17,721 nucleotides of DNA from positions 1 through 17,721 of the forward strand of contig CAKQWR010000016.1 in the NCBI GenBank assembly GCA_934279105.1. Direction: 5' to 3'. Below are positions 1-5,648 of this stretch, piece by piece; the stretch's first letter is position 1, and each line of letters begins with the position of its first letter. Under the pieces are notes generated by a model. It was not told the origin of the DNA, searched no databases, and saw nothing but the letters and a program-made list of their open reading frames with translations. A program made the translations under genes and the position numbers. Origin of the DNA: an uncultured Oribacterium sp. GTDB taxonomy: Bacteria; Bacillota; Clostridia; Lachnospirales; Lachnospiraceae.

Positions 1-560
1 CCTACACACCGCTTGGGTACTTAAACATTGGCCCGCTGGCAATCTCCTTTAATGTGATTCCGGTAGCCATCAGTGCAATCGTACTCGGCCCAGTCGGTGG
101 CGCGGTAGCCGGTGGTGTGTTCGGCCTCACCAGCTTCCTGCAGTGCATCGGTGTCGGGGGAACCAGCGCGATGGGTGTGATGCTCTTCAGCATTAACCCG
201 TTCCTTGCATTCGTGCAGCGCTTTATCCCACGTCTTCTCGATGGCATCTGCCTCGGCTACATCTTCCGCGGCGTACGTAAGGTCAGCAACACCTATGTTG
301 CATGTGCCGTAACCGGCTTCTTCTCTGCCTTCCTGAACACGCTCTTCTTCATGTCTGCACTTGTCGGACTGTTCGGAAACACAGAGTATGTTCAGAACCT
401 GATGGGCGGCCACAACGTCATCATCGGCTGCTGCCTCATGGTCGGCATCAACGCTGTCTGCGAGATGGTATCTTCTACCATCATCACCGGTGCGGTCGGC
501 GCAGCTCTTTCCAGAGCGCACCTTATCACCGCTGCACAGATCGGCACGGAAGCTGCGTAA
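1..560 (+). CDS. ECF transporter S component, probable pantothenate type (5' end missing)
   Basis: This is the substrate-binding membrane subunit of an energy-coupling-factor (group II) vitamin importer; it would work with shared EcfT and EcfA subunits that are not in the window. The first complete codon is at position 3, so the N-terminus lies outside. About 185 residues are visible. They open with a Gly-Pro-Leu / Ile-Pro-Val / Leu-Gly-Pro-Val-Gly-Gly stretch followed by Phe-Gly-Leu-Thr-Ser-Phe, the pattern typical of ECF S components, and continue with several hydrophobic segments. The next gene, 103 bp downstream on the same strand, is a type III pantothenate kinase. Family knowledge includes a pantothenate-specific S component (PanT), so pantothenate is the best guess for the substrate; this is inferred from context only. 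Folate or another vitamin remains possible. Confidence 0.85.
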   Translation, partial: YTPLGYLNIGPLAISFNVIPVAISAIVLGPVGGAVAGGVFGLTSFLQCIGVGGTSAMGVMLFSINPFLAFVQRFIPRLLDGICLGYIFRGVRKVSNTYVACAVTGFFSAFLNTLFFMSALVGLFGNTEYVQNLMGGHNVIIGCCLMVGINAVCEMVSSTIITGAVGAALSRAHLITAAQIGTEAA

Positions 561-583
561 ATTTTCAGCGGTTTCACTAAAGC

Positions 584-630
584 GCCCGGAGGGTCGTCAA
601 ATGAGGCGCAGTACTCCGGGGCTTCTTTTT
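584..630 (+). terminator. Terminator-like hairpin after the ECF S component
   Basis: The 7-bp stem CCCGGAG (585-591) / CTCCGGG (614-620) encloses a 22-nt loop and is followed by TTCTTTTT. The long loop and interrupted T-tract suggest a weak or leaky terminator, so coaX may receive read-through. No convincing separate promoter was seen before coaX. Confidence 0.6.
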
Positions 631-663
631 CATTTACATCTAAAATAGCATTGAGAGTAAATT

Positions 664-1431
664 ATGATTCTAGCGATTGATATCGGAAATACAAATATTG
701 TGGTCGGCTGTATCGATGATCAGAAGACCTATTTTATCGAGCGCCTCTCGACGGTGCGGACTAAAACCGAGCTGGAGTATGCTGTCGATCTGAAGACAGT
801 CCTCGACATTTACCATATTAAGGGTGCCGACATCGAAGGATGTATCATCTCTTCTGTCGTGCCACAGATTACAAACACCGCGAAGCTTGCAGCGGAAAAG
901 ATTCTGAAGAAGGAAGTCATGGTGCTCGGACCGGGCGTGAAGACCGGTCTCAACATCCTCATGGATCACCCTGGTCAGCTCGGTGCTGATCTTGTTGCCG
1001 ATGCAGTCGCCGGTCTCAATGAATATCCGGTACCATTTATCGTGATCGATATGGGCACAGCGACGACCATTTCCGTCGTCAACAGCAAAAAGCAGTACAT
1101 CGGCGGCATGATTCTGCCGGGTGTGCGCGTTTCACTCGATGCCCTCACCGCACGGGCTTCCCAGCTTAGCGGCATCAGCATCGATGCACCGAAGCACGTC
1201 ATCGGAAAGAATACCGTCGAGTGTATGAAGAGCGGCGTTCTCTACAGCAGTGCAGCTGCCCTCGATGGTATCATCGAACGCGTTGAAGAAGAGCTTGGTG
1301 AGAAAACCACCGTCATCGCCACTGGCGGGCTTGCAAAGAAAATCATATCCCACTGCAAGAAGGACATCATCCTCGATGAGGACCTTCTTCTGAAGGGGCT
1401 TCTCGTCATTTATGAAAAAAACAAAGCGTAA
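664..1431 (+). CDS. coaX: Type III pantothenate kinase (CoaX)
   Basis: CoaX phosphorylates pantothenate with ATP, the first step of coenzyme A synthesis in the cytoplasm. The 255-residue length is normal for the family. Visible marks are the N-terminal phosphate-binding Asp-Ile-Gly-Asn-Thr-Asn (residues 6-11), the HPGQLGADL segment at 102-110 containing the catalytic Asp109, the DMGTATT motif at 129-135 and GGMILPG at 147-153. These are ASKHA-fold features that separate type III from type I/II kinases. The ATG at 664 has a weak GAGAG site 6 nt upstream. It lies 103 bp behind the S component, fitting an uptake-plus-activation pair. The stop codon sits inside the left arm of the following terminator stem. 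Confidence 0.96.
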   Translation: MILAIDIGNTNIVVGCIDDQKTYFIERLSTVRTKTELEYAVDLKTVLDIYHIKGADIEGCIISSVVPQITNTAKLAAEKILKKEVMVLGPGVKTGLNILMDHPGQLGADLVADAVAGLNEYPVPFIVIDMGTATTISVVNSKKQYIGGMILPGVRVSLDALTARASQLSGISIDAPKHVIGKNTVECMKSGVLYSSAAALDGIIERVEEELGEKTTVIATGGLAKKIISHCKKDIILDEDLLLKGLLVIYEKNKA

Positions 1432-1457
1432 CGGCTTCGCCGTTACGCTTTCTTTTT
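1423..1457. terminator. Bidirectional terminator between coaX and the alcohol dehydrogenase
   Basis: A perfect 12-bp stem, AAAGCGTAACGG (1423-1434) / CCGTTACGCTTT (1440-1451), has a 5-nt loop. A T-run follows on the + strand (1453-1457) and also on the - strand (complement of the A-run before 1423). The coaX stop codon is inside the stem, and the stop codon of the convergent gene touches the T-run. Confidence 0.93.
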
Positions 1458-2619
1458 ATAATGATGCACGGTAAATGGCAGCGATGTCCTCTTCATAGAG
1501 CGGAGCCCAGGCTTCGTCGAGGCCTTCGAGCTCAGCAACGTGATGCGCCATTTCATCGATGCGACGATCGTCGATGCCGACCTCGCGGAGGTGCATCGGA
1601 ATACCAATGGATTCAAAGAAATTATAGGTCGCCTGAATCGCCTGGTTTGCGATATCGTAGCGATCCTGCGCTGCGTCGAGGCCGAAAACATGGATGCCGT
1701 ACTTCGCGATACGATCAACGGTATGATCGTTCAGGATGTGCTTCATCCATCTCGGTGTGATGATGGCGAGGCCTTCACCATGGGTGATGTCGTAGTATGC
1801 AGATAACGCATGCTCGAGGCCATGGCATGGCCACAGTGAGCGGCTGTTTCCAAGGGAGAAAATGTTGCAGCAGGCAAGCGTGCAGTCCATCATCATCTCG
1901 GCACGTGCGGTGTAATCTTCCGGATTTTCGATGCACTTCTTTCCATTCACCATCAGACTCTTGAATGCCGCCTCCATCATGCCGTCGTTCAGCATCGTGG
2001 ACTCTTCGCAGAAATACTGTTCCATGATATGGTTGATTGCGTCTGCACAGCCGGCCGCAGTCTGCTTCTTCGACACTGTGAATGTATAGGTCGGATCCAG
2101 GATAGATGCCTTCGGGAACATATGCGGATCCATGTAGCCGATTTTGTCGTTCGTATCGGTTTTCGAGATAACGCCACCGCAATCATACTCACTTCCCGTC
2201 GCTGCAAGTGTCAGGATATCAACAACCGGAAGCGCAGCCTGCGCCATCACCTTACCGCTGATCAGATCCCAAGCCTCGCCATCATACTTCGCACCGACGG
2301 CGATCGCCTTCGAACAGTCTAGGACACTGCCTCCGCCGACTGCGAGAATAACGTCGATCTTCTGTTCTTTACAAATCTTGACACCGTCCAGTACGCTCGG
2401 ATCGTACTTCGGGTTCGGCTGAATACCTGAAAGCTCATAAATCTCGAAATTCGAAAGAAGTTCCTTCACCTTATCATAAAGCCCGATCCGCTTGATGCTG
2501 CCGCCACCATAGCAAAGGAGCACACGCTTACCGAACGGTTTCATCACCTCCGGAAGCTGCGAAATAACGCCTTTACCAAAAATCAGTCTCGTCGGAGCTA
2601 CATATTCAAAATTCTGCAT
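1456..2619 (-). CDS. Iron-containing alcohol dehydrogenase, butanol-dehydrogenase type
   Basis: A group III metal-dependent alcohol dehydrogenase that interconverts aldehydes and alcohols with NAD(P)H, probably in fermentation. It has 387 residues, the usual length. The nucleotide-binding GGGS is at 95-98 with Asp101 and Lys104. The metal ligands fit Asp193, His197, His266 and His280, with His270 between them, as in BDH/YqhD-type enzymes. The start chosen is the second of two adjacent ATGs because AGGGG stands 7 nt before it; the first ATG (2622) has only 4 nt. A longer reading from 2652 would run through the ribosome site. It converges on coaX and has its own promoter. Whether NADH or NADPH is used, and which aldehyde is the substrate, cannot be told from sequence. 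Confidence 0.94.
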   Translation of the reverse strand: MQNFEYVAPTRLIFGKGVISQLPEVMKPFGKRVLLCYGGGSIKRIGLYDKVKELLSNFEIYELSGIQPNPKYDPSVLDGVKICKEQKIDVILAVGGGSVLDCSKAIAVGAKYDGEAWDLISGKVMAQAALPVVDILTLAATGSEYDCGGVISKTDTNDKIGYMDPHMFPKASILDPTYTFTVSKKQTAAGCADAINHIMEQYFCEESTMLNDGMMEAAFKSLMVNGKKCIENPEDYTARAEMMMDCTLACCNIFSLGNSRSLWPCHGLEHALSAYYDITHGEGLAIITPRWMKHILNDHTVDRIAKYGIHVFGLDAAQDRYDIANQAIQATYNFFESIGIPMHLREVGIDDRRIDEMAHHVAELEGLDEAWAPLYEEDIAAIYRASL

Positions 2620-2648
2620 CATCTTTCCCCTTTGTTTCTGAATAACTC

Positions 2649-2693
2649 GCAAATTCCGCCCTTTCTGTACATGCGCATATAAGGGAAATTTGC
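2649..2693 (-). promoter_or_regulatory. Long stem-loop in the alcohol dehydrogenase leader
   Basis: Read on the - strand, GCAAATT-t-CCCTT pairs with AAGGG-cgg-AATTTGC: 12 bp in two blocks around a small internal loop, closing a 17-nt loop that contains the palindrome ATGCGCAT. It lies between the predicted transcription start (about 2703) and the ribosome site (2627-2631). There is no T-run, so it is not a simple terminator. It could affect mRNA stability or translation; I do not recognise a known family. Confidence 0.55.
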
Positions 2694-2709
2694 ATACATC
2701 ACCTTACAT

Positions 2710-2738
2710 ATTATAAACGGTTCCACAAGCAAACTAAA
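2710..2738 (-). promoter_or_regulatory. Probable promoter of the alcohol dehydrogenase gene
   Basis: A consensus -10 TATAAT (2715-2710) is preceded by a 17-nt spacer and a poor -35, TTTAGT (2738-2733). The start would be near 2703, giving a leader of about 80 nt that contains the stem-loop at 2649-2693. Confidence 0.5.
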
Positions 2739-2747
2739 GTCTGGACC

Positions 2748-3497
2748 TTACCGATTCACAAAATTCAGTATCAGCACAAGCATCAGCATATGCACTGGGT
2801 AAAACGCATAGCAGGCGTACTGGAACGGCTTACTGTGATGGCCCTGCCGTCCTCGATACATCCAGATCGGAATCAGTGCGAGTACAGCGAGTCCCTGCTG
2901 ACAGATTTCGAACTCCATGCCGAAAAGATGTATCGGATACATGAGCCCGCCGAGCATTTCCACATTGACCCAATAGAGCGCAATCACCTGACCAAGCATC
3001 TGCCACCATCTGCGACCACGGAAGAAATAGAAATTAAACATCATCAGTACGCCCGGGCCATAGTAGTCCATCATACCGAGTGTCGCAATCACGATGCACA
3101 CCACAGCTATAAGAACGGTCACCCCGATGCTCACCCATATCTTCTGACTCTTTCGTGTCCGTTCCATGAGATGAATGCCGATGAGTCCGAGCATCAGCGT
3201 CCAGATGACATTCTGGTGAACAGGATAGAACCAGGTGCCGCCATACATTAAATCGAACGGAATCTCGGAAAGAAGCGCAAATACAAACATACGCTTCAGG
3301 TACTTTTTAAAATCATGTGTATGGAAGTATCCTTCGACCGTCATGAACGCAAACATCGGAAATGCAAGTCGCCCGAGACAGGTCAGCCACTCCTGTGCCG
3401 GTAGAAGTGTCGCCCATAAATGATCCATAAGCATCAGCGTCATGGCGATAATATGAAGTGCGGCTGCACTAAGGTCGAAATATCTGTTTTCGTTCAC
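2748..3497 (-). CDS. TraX-family membrane protein, copy 1
   Basis: An integral membrane protein of the TraX family, named for the F-plasmid protein needed for N-terminal acetylation of pilin; in Firmicutes the substrate is unknown. The 249 residues contain many hydrophobic helices. Shared family marks are Asp25-His26 in the first helix, a VEGYFHTHDFKKY block (54-66) running into a FALLSEIPFD helix, an Asn-x-x-x-Thr segment (96-100) and FYPVH (232-236) in the last helix. The start is a GTG: AAGGAG lies 7 nt before it, whereas the nearby ATG at 3501 is in another frame that soon stops. A paralogue sits just upstream on the same strand. Acetylation of a surface polymer or protein is plausible but not shown. 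No terminator is visible between this gene and the alcohol dehydrogenase. Confidence 0.85.
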   Translation of the reverse strand: MNENRYFDLSAAALHIIAMTLMLMDHLWATLLPAQEWLTCLGRLAFPMFAFMTVEGYFHTHDFKKYLKRMFVFALLSEIPFDLMYGGTWFYPVHQNVIWTLMLGLIGIHLMERTRKSQKIWVSIGVTVLIAVVCIVIATLGMMDYYGPGVLMMFNFYFFRGRRWWQMLGQVIALYWVNVEMLGGLMYPIHLFGMEFEICQQGLAVLALIPIWMYRGRQGHHSKPFQYACYAFYPVHMLMLVLILNFVNR

Positions 3498-3504
3498 TCA
3501 TAAT

Positions 3505-3510
3505 CTCCTT
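3505..3510 (-). promoter_or_regulatory. Ribosome binding site that selects a GTG start
   Basis: AAGGAG (3510-3505) is followed after 7 nt by GTG (3497), which opens the TraX-like frame. An ATG only 3 nt after the site (3501) opens a different frame that ends after ten codons. The site therefore supports the GTG start. Confidence 0.75.
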
Positions 3511-3549
3511 CATGTCCGTATTTTTAGATTGTCCAGGGGACCTCTCTGG

Positions 3550-3578
3550 ATGATACAATGCATAGCCTGGAAAGGCAA
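3550..3578 (-). promoter_or_regulatory. Probable promoter of TraX copy 1
   Basis: -35 TTGCCT (3578-3573), a 17-nt spacer and -10 TATCAT (3555-3550) predict a start near 3543. An overlapping alternative -10, TATAAT (3583-3578), has only a weak -35. Either way copy 1 can be transcribed separately from copy 2, which has its own terminator at 3687-3721. Confidence 0.45.
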
Positions 3579-3686
3579 TTATAATCCGCGTCCGACCGGC
3601 CCGGAAATTCTTAATTCTTTTCCCCTGCTCGATCCGTATTCTTCAGAATCCGTCATCAGCAGATTATTCATCAAGTGCAGCATACC

Positions 3687-3721
3687 ACAAAAAAGCAGTT
3701 TCCTTTTCGGAGACTGCTTTT
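3687..3721 (-). terminator. Terminator of TraX copy 2
   Basis: On the - strand AAAAGCAGTCTCC (from 3721) pairs with GGAAACTGCTTTT around a 5-nt loop, with one G-U pair, and is followed by six T (3694-3689). It is a standard factor-independent terminator. Confidence 0.88.
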
Positions 3722-3746
3722 AAATCAGGAGACTGCTTTTAAATCA
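3709..3746. repeat. 19-bp perfect tandem duplication at the TraX copy 2 stop codon
   Basis: GGAGACTGCTTTTAAATCA occurs at 3709-3727 and again immediately at 3728-3746. The unit contains the stop codon of TraX copy 2 and the first arm of its terminator, so the transcript carries two candidate left arms for one right arm. Confidence 0.95.
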
Positions 3747-4575
3747 AGTGAATCGCCCACAGCACGAGAAGATGTGCCGGGTAGTAGATATAGAAAACGT
3801 ATTTATGGAATTTCCGGTGTGTCATCGTCAGCTCTCCATTATAGAAGCATGCGATGCAGATGAATCCCAGTACCATGCCGAGCGCTTCCGTGACACCTTC
3901 GAGTGGCCCCTTACACAGGCATGACACCGCAAGATAATACAGTACATAATTTCGCATACCTCTCCGCTGCTGAAAAGGATCAACAGAAAGCGATGGCTTC
4001 GGTACATCTTTGGTATTCGTCGTTCTAAGATTATCTTCCAGTCGGAATGCCGGTCTCAGAAAAAGGACGAGCGGTACCGACAGTAGGTTCCAGTCTGTGA
4101 ACAGACTTATAAAGAACAGGAGTATATATAAGAGTGTCTGCAGCCCTCTATCCAGCACGTGGTCATGCACATACAGCACACCCAGACAAATCAGCAGTGT
4201 GAAGAGCATATTCCCACCCGTGGTCTCCAACGCCAGCATAAATGGAAGCTGCGACAGAAGTGCAAATAGAAGCAAGCGCTTCGCATACCGTTTTATATCA
4301 TGCGTATAAAAATACCCTTCCATCAGGAAATATATCATCACCGGTCCGGTAAAGGTCCCGATGCTTAAAAAGAGCCTGTACAGGAAGGGGATAAAGGCAT
4401 AGGACACGCTTCCCTGCATAGCGGCGATTCCAGCTATTTCCGTACCTGTTGCCACAGACGGAAGCAGTGGTTCCAGTAATATGTAGGCGATATGATCCAG
4501 CGTCATCGCAAAAATCGCCAGATATTTGATTTCATCCCGGTTTAACGGTCGTATACTTACTTTCTTTTCATTCAT
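3739..4575 (-). CDS. TraX-family membrane protein, copy 2
   Basis: A second TraX-family polytopic membrane protein, 278 residues, diverged from its neighbour but with the same landmarks in the same order: Asp27-His28 in the first helix, MEGYFYTHDIKRYAKR (85-100) followed by FALLSQLPF, an Asn-x-x-Phe-Thr segment (122-126) and YYPAH (264-268) near the C-terminus. It differs in a longer first loop (about 35-65) and a hydrophilic insert at about 178-208. The ATG at 4575 has a weak GAGAG site. The stop codon lies in a 19-bp tandem duplication. The matching acidic and His positions suggest both copies keep the same chemistry, perhaps acyl transfer. The target and its link to any conjugation system are unknown; no conjugation genes are present here. 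Confidence 0.82.
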   Translation of the reverse strand: MNEKKVSIRPLNRDEIKYLAIFAMTLDHIAYILLEPLLPSVATGTEIAGIAAMQGSVSYAFIPFLYRLFLSIGTFTGPVMIYFLMEGYFYTHDIKRYAKRLLLFALLSQLPFMLALETTGGNMLFTLLICLGVLYVHDHVLDRGLQTLLYILLFFISLFTDWNLLSVPLVLFLRPAFRLEDNLRTTNTKDVPKPSLSVDPFQQRRGMRNYVLYYLAVSCLCKGPLEGVTEALGMVLGFICIACFYNGELTMTHRKFHKYVFYIYYPAHLLVLWAIHLI

Positions 4576-4596
4576 GCGACTCTCTATCTTACGTCA

Positions 4597-4626
4597 AGAA
4601 AAGGGACAGACCCTGAAGTCTATCCC
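4597..4626 (-). terminator. Terminator of the CAP-domain gene
   Basis: On the - strand GGGATAGAC (4626-4618) pairs with GTCTGTCCC (4611-4603), one pair being U-G, around a 6-nt loop; TTTTCTT follows. The 4627-4747 stretch also holds two smaller inverted repeats: AAGCCA/TGGCTT near 4640-4656 and ATCCCATG/CATGGGAT at 4669-4697. Neither has a good T-run. Confidence 0.8.
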
Positions 4627-4747
4627 TCACGAAAGATACAAGCCAGCCTGTGGCTTGCTCATTCTAAAATCCCATGACGCATCCTCCGCCATGGGATCAA
4701 CCGATGCTTTACGCTCCGTGCGCTTCGCCCTGCAGGCATCCCGAGAT

Positions 4748-5179
4748 TTAGCCCATTCCGAAAATCTGTGCCCAGTAGTTCTTTCCGTTCTTGTTTACGA
4801 TACCGATGCCCATCGTGGTGAAATCCGGCCGTAAGATATTTGCCTTATGCTCCGGAGATGCCATCCATGCATTTACAACTTCATCTGCAGTAGTATAGCC
4901 CTCTGCCAGATTCTCTCCATACATAAGGTTCGCATTTACAGTGTACCATTCGGTTCCGTTTGGTCTTGTGTGAGAAAAAAATGTAGAAGCTTCGGTTGCT
5001 CTTACGAGTGCAGGTGCATCCAGATTCGTATCATAACGAAGTGGTTTTAATCCGTTTGCAGTGCGAATTCCATTTACCTTAGTGAGGATATCCATCCCCA
5101 TGTTCTGTGCAAATCCTGTATTAGCCATACTTACTCCTAAAATTGTAGCAAAAACCAACGTTCTGATCAGGTTCTTCAT
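4748..5179 (-). CDS. Secreted minimal CAP-domain (SCP/PR1) protein
   Basis: A small exported protein of 143 residues. A lysine/arginine-bearing start and a hydrophobic core to about residue 24 form a signal peptide with a likely cut near GFAQ. The remainder, about 119 residues, is a single CAP domain: NxIRxxNGLxPL near 36-47, SHTRPNG (69-75), GENLAEG (88-94), WMASPEHKANIL (105-116) and YWAQIFG (135-141). His70, Glu89 and His111 occupy the usual cavity positions. No anchor, LPXTG-like motif or wall-binding repeat is visible, so it is probably released or loosely held. In bacteria these proteins are linked to envelope, spore or host-interaction roles without one agreed activity. ATG 5179 has AAAGG 8-9 nt upstream. 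Its long leader contains two c-di-GMP-I riboswitches, so expression should follow c-di-GMP. Confidence 0.9.
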   Translation of the reverse strand: MKNLIRTLVFATILGVSMANTGFAQNMGMDILTKVNGIRTANGLKPLRYDTNLDAPALVRATEASTFFSHTRPNGTEWYTVNANLMYGENLAEGYTTADEVVNAWMASPEHKANILRPDFTTMGIGIVNKNGKNYWAQIFGMG

Positions 5180-5197
5180 CAGTTCGACCTTTCAAGT

Positions 5198-5260
5198 GCA
5201 GCTGGCTGGCTTCATCGGCCCCTATAGCTTTGCGTCGCCGGATTTCTCACGGTTTTGCTA
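5198..5260 (-). promoter_or_regulatory. c-di-GMP-I (GEMM-I) riboswitch aptamer 2, next to the CAP gene
   Basis: On the - strand the element reads AGCAAAACC, a short hairpin, then GACGCAAAGC, a GGGGCC arm and AGCCAGCTGC. The central 27 bases (5217-5243) are identical to aptamer 1. The outer helix is weak (GCA/TGC), the first internal hairpin is only CCG/CGG with a large loop, and the joining strand has CAAAACC instead of CAAACC. The base aligned with the ligand-contacting G of aptamer 1 is A. The 3' end is only 5 nt from the AAAGG ribosome site, so it could act on translation. It may be a variant-ligand or degenerating copy. Confidence 0.75.
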
Positions 5261-5276
5261 TTTAAATGAATCGGTT

Positions 5277-5306
5277 ACAAAACTGGTGCTGGAATATCCT
5301 GCACCA
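5277..5306 (-). terminator. Terminator-like hairpin between the two riboswitches
   Basis: On the - strand TGGTGC-a-GGA / TCC-a-GCACCA (5306-5284) forms a 9-bp stem with one A-A mismatch and a TAT loop, followed by GTTTTGT. It is a plausible expression platform for aptamer 1. The T-run is short, so termination strength is uncertain. Confidence 0.55.
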
Positions 5307-5373
5307 ATTAACCTAGAACCTTCTCGTATTAATTCTTGATTCGAGAACTAACCTTCGGATTTCTCCACGAAGA

Positions 5374-5440
5374 TTGCAACTGGCTGACCTTTTCAGGCCC
5401 CTATAGCTTTGCGTCGCCGGATTACTCCGGGTTTGCCCAA
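5374..5440 (-). promoter_or_regulatory. c-di-GMP-I (GEMM-I) riboswitch aptamer 1, promoter-proximal
   Basis: On the - strand: GGGCAAACC; a CCGGA/TCCGG hairpin closed by a GUAA tetraloop of the GNRA type; the hallmark GACGCAAAGC; then a GGCCT/AGGTC hairpin with a GAAA loop; and AGCCAGTTGC. The ends pair as GCAA/TTGC. This order of conserved strand, GNRA hairpin, ACGCAAAGC and AGCC-GTTGC is that of the GEMM-I family, which senses cyclic di-GMP. It lies about 75 nt after the predicted transcription start. Confidence 0.88.
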
Positions 5441-5524
5441 ATGAGAACCTAGGTCGGATTCTCACCGTTAAAGAGACGCGAGCACGAAGCTCCTTTCTTT
5501 TCTCTTCATCTCCTTACAAGAATA

Positions 5525-5552
5525 ATTTTACCATTAATTATTCAAAAGGCAA
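5525..5552 (-). promoter_or_regulatory. Probable promoter of the riboswitch-CAP transcript
   Basis: -35 TTGCCT (5552-5547), a 16-nt spacer and -10 TAAAAT (5530-5525) predict a start near 5518 and a leader of about 340 nt covering both aptamers. It lies in AT-rich sequence just downstream of the sortase terminator. Confidence 0.6.
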
Positions 5553-5601
5553 TTCTTTTTTCAGCGTTTTCGCCCAAACGACGCATATTCATAAAATTGT
5601 A

Positions 5602-5634
5602 TAAAAAAACTGCTCCGCGCCAAATGCGGAGCAG
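5602..5634 (-). terminator. Terminator of the sortase gene
   Basis: On the - strand CTGCTCCGC (5634-5626) pairs with GCGGAGCAG (5618-5610) around a 7-nt loop, followed by seven T (5609-5603). It separates the yitT-sortase unit from the CAP gene. Confidence 0.93.
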
Positions 5635-5648
5635 CCTTATCGTCTGCA

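Noticed and set aside
2748..4575. TraX genes as evidence of a conjugative element
   Set aside because: No relaxase, coupling protein, type IV secretion gene, integrase or attachment repeat is present, and TraX-family proteins occur widely in Firmicute chromosomes.
5463..5500. Short leader peptide (GTG after AAAGGAG) upstream of the riboswitches
   Set aside because: Only five codons, GTG start and 4-nt spacing; no attenuation logic visible.
4576..5648. Sortase B and CAP protein as an enzyme-substrate pair
   Set aside because: The CAP protein lacks any C-terminal sorting signal, and the two genes are separated by a strong terminator and a separate promoter.
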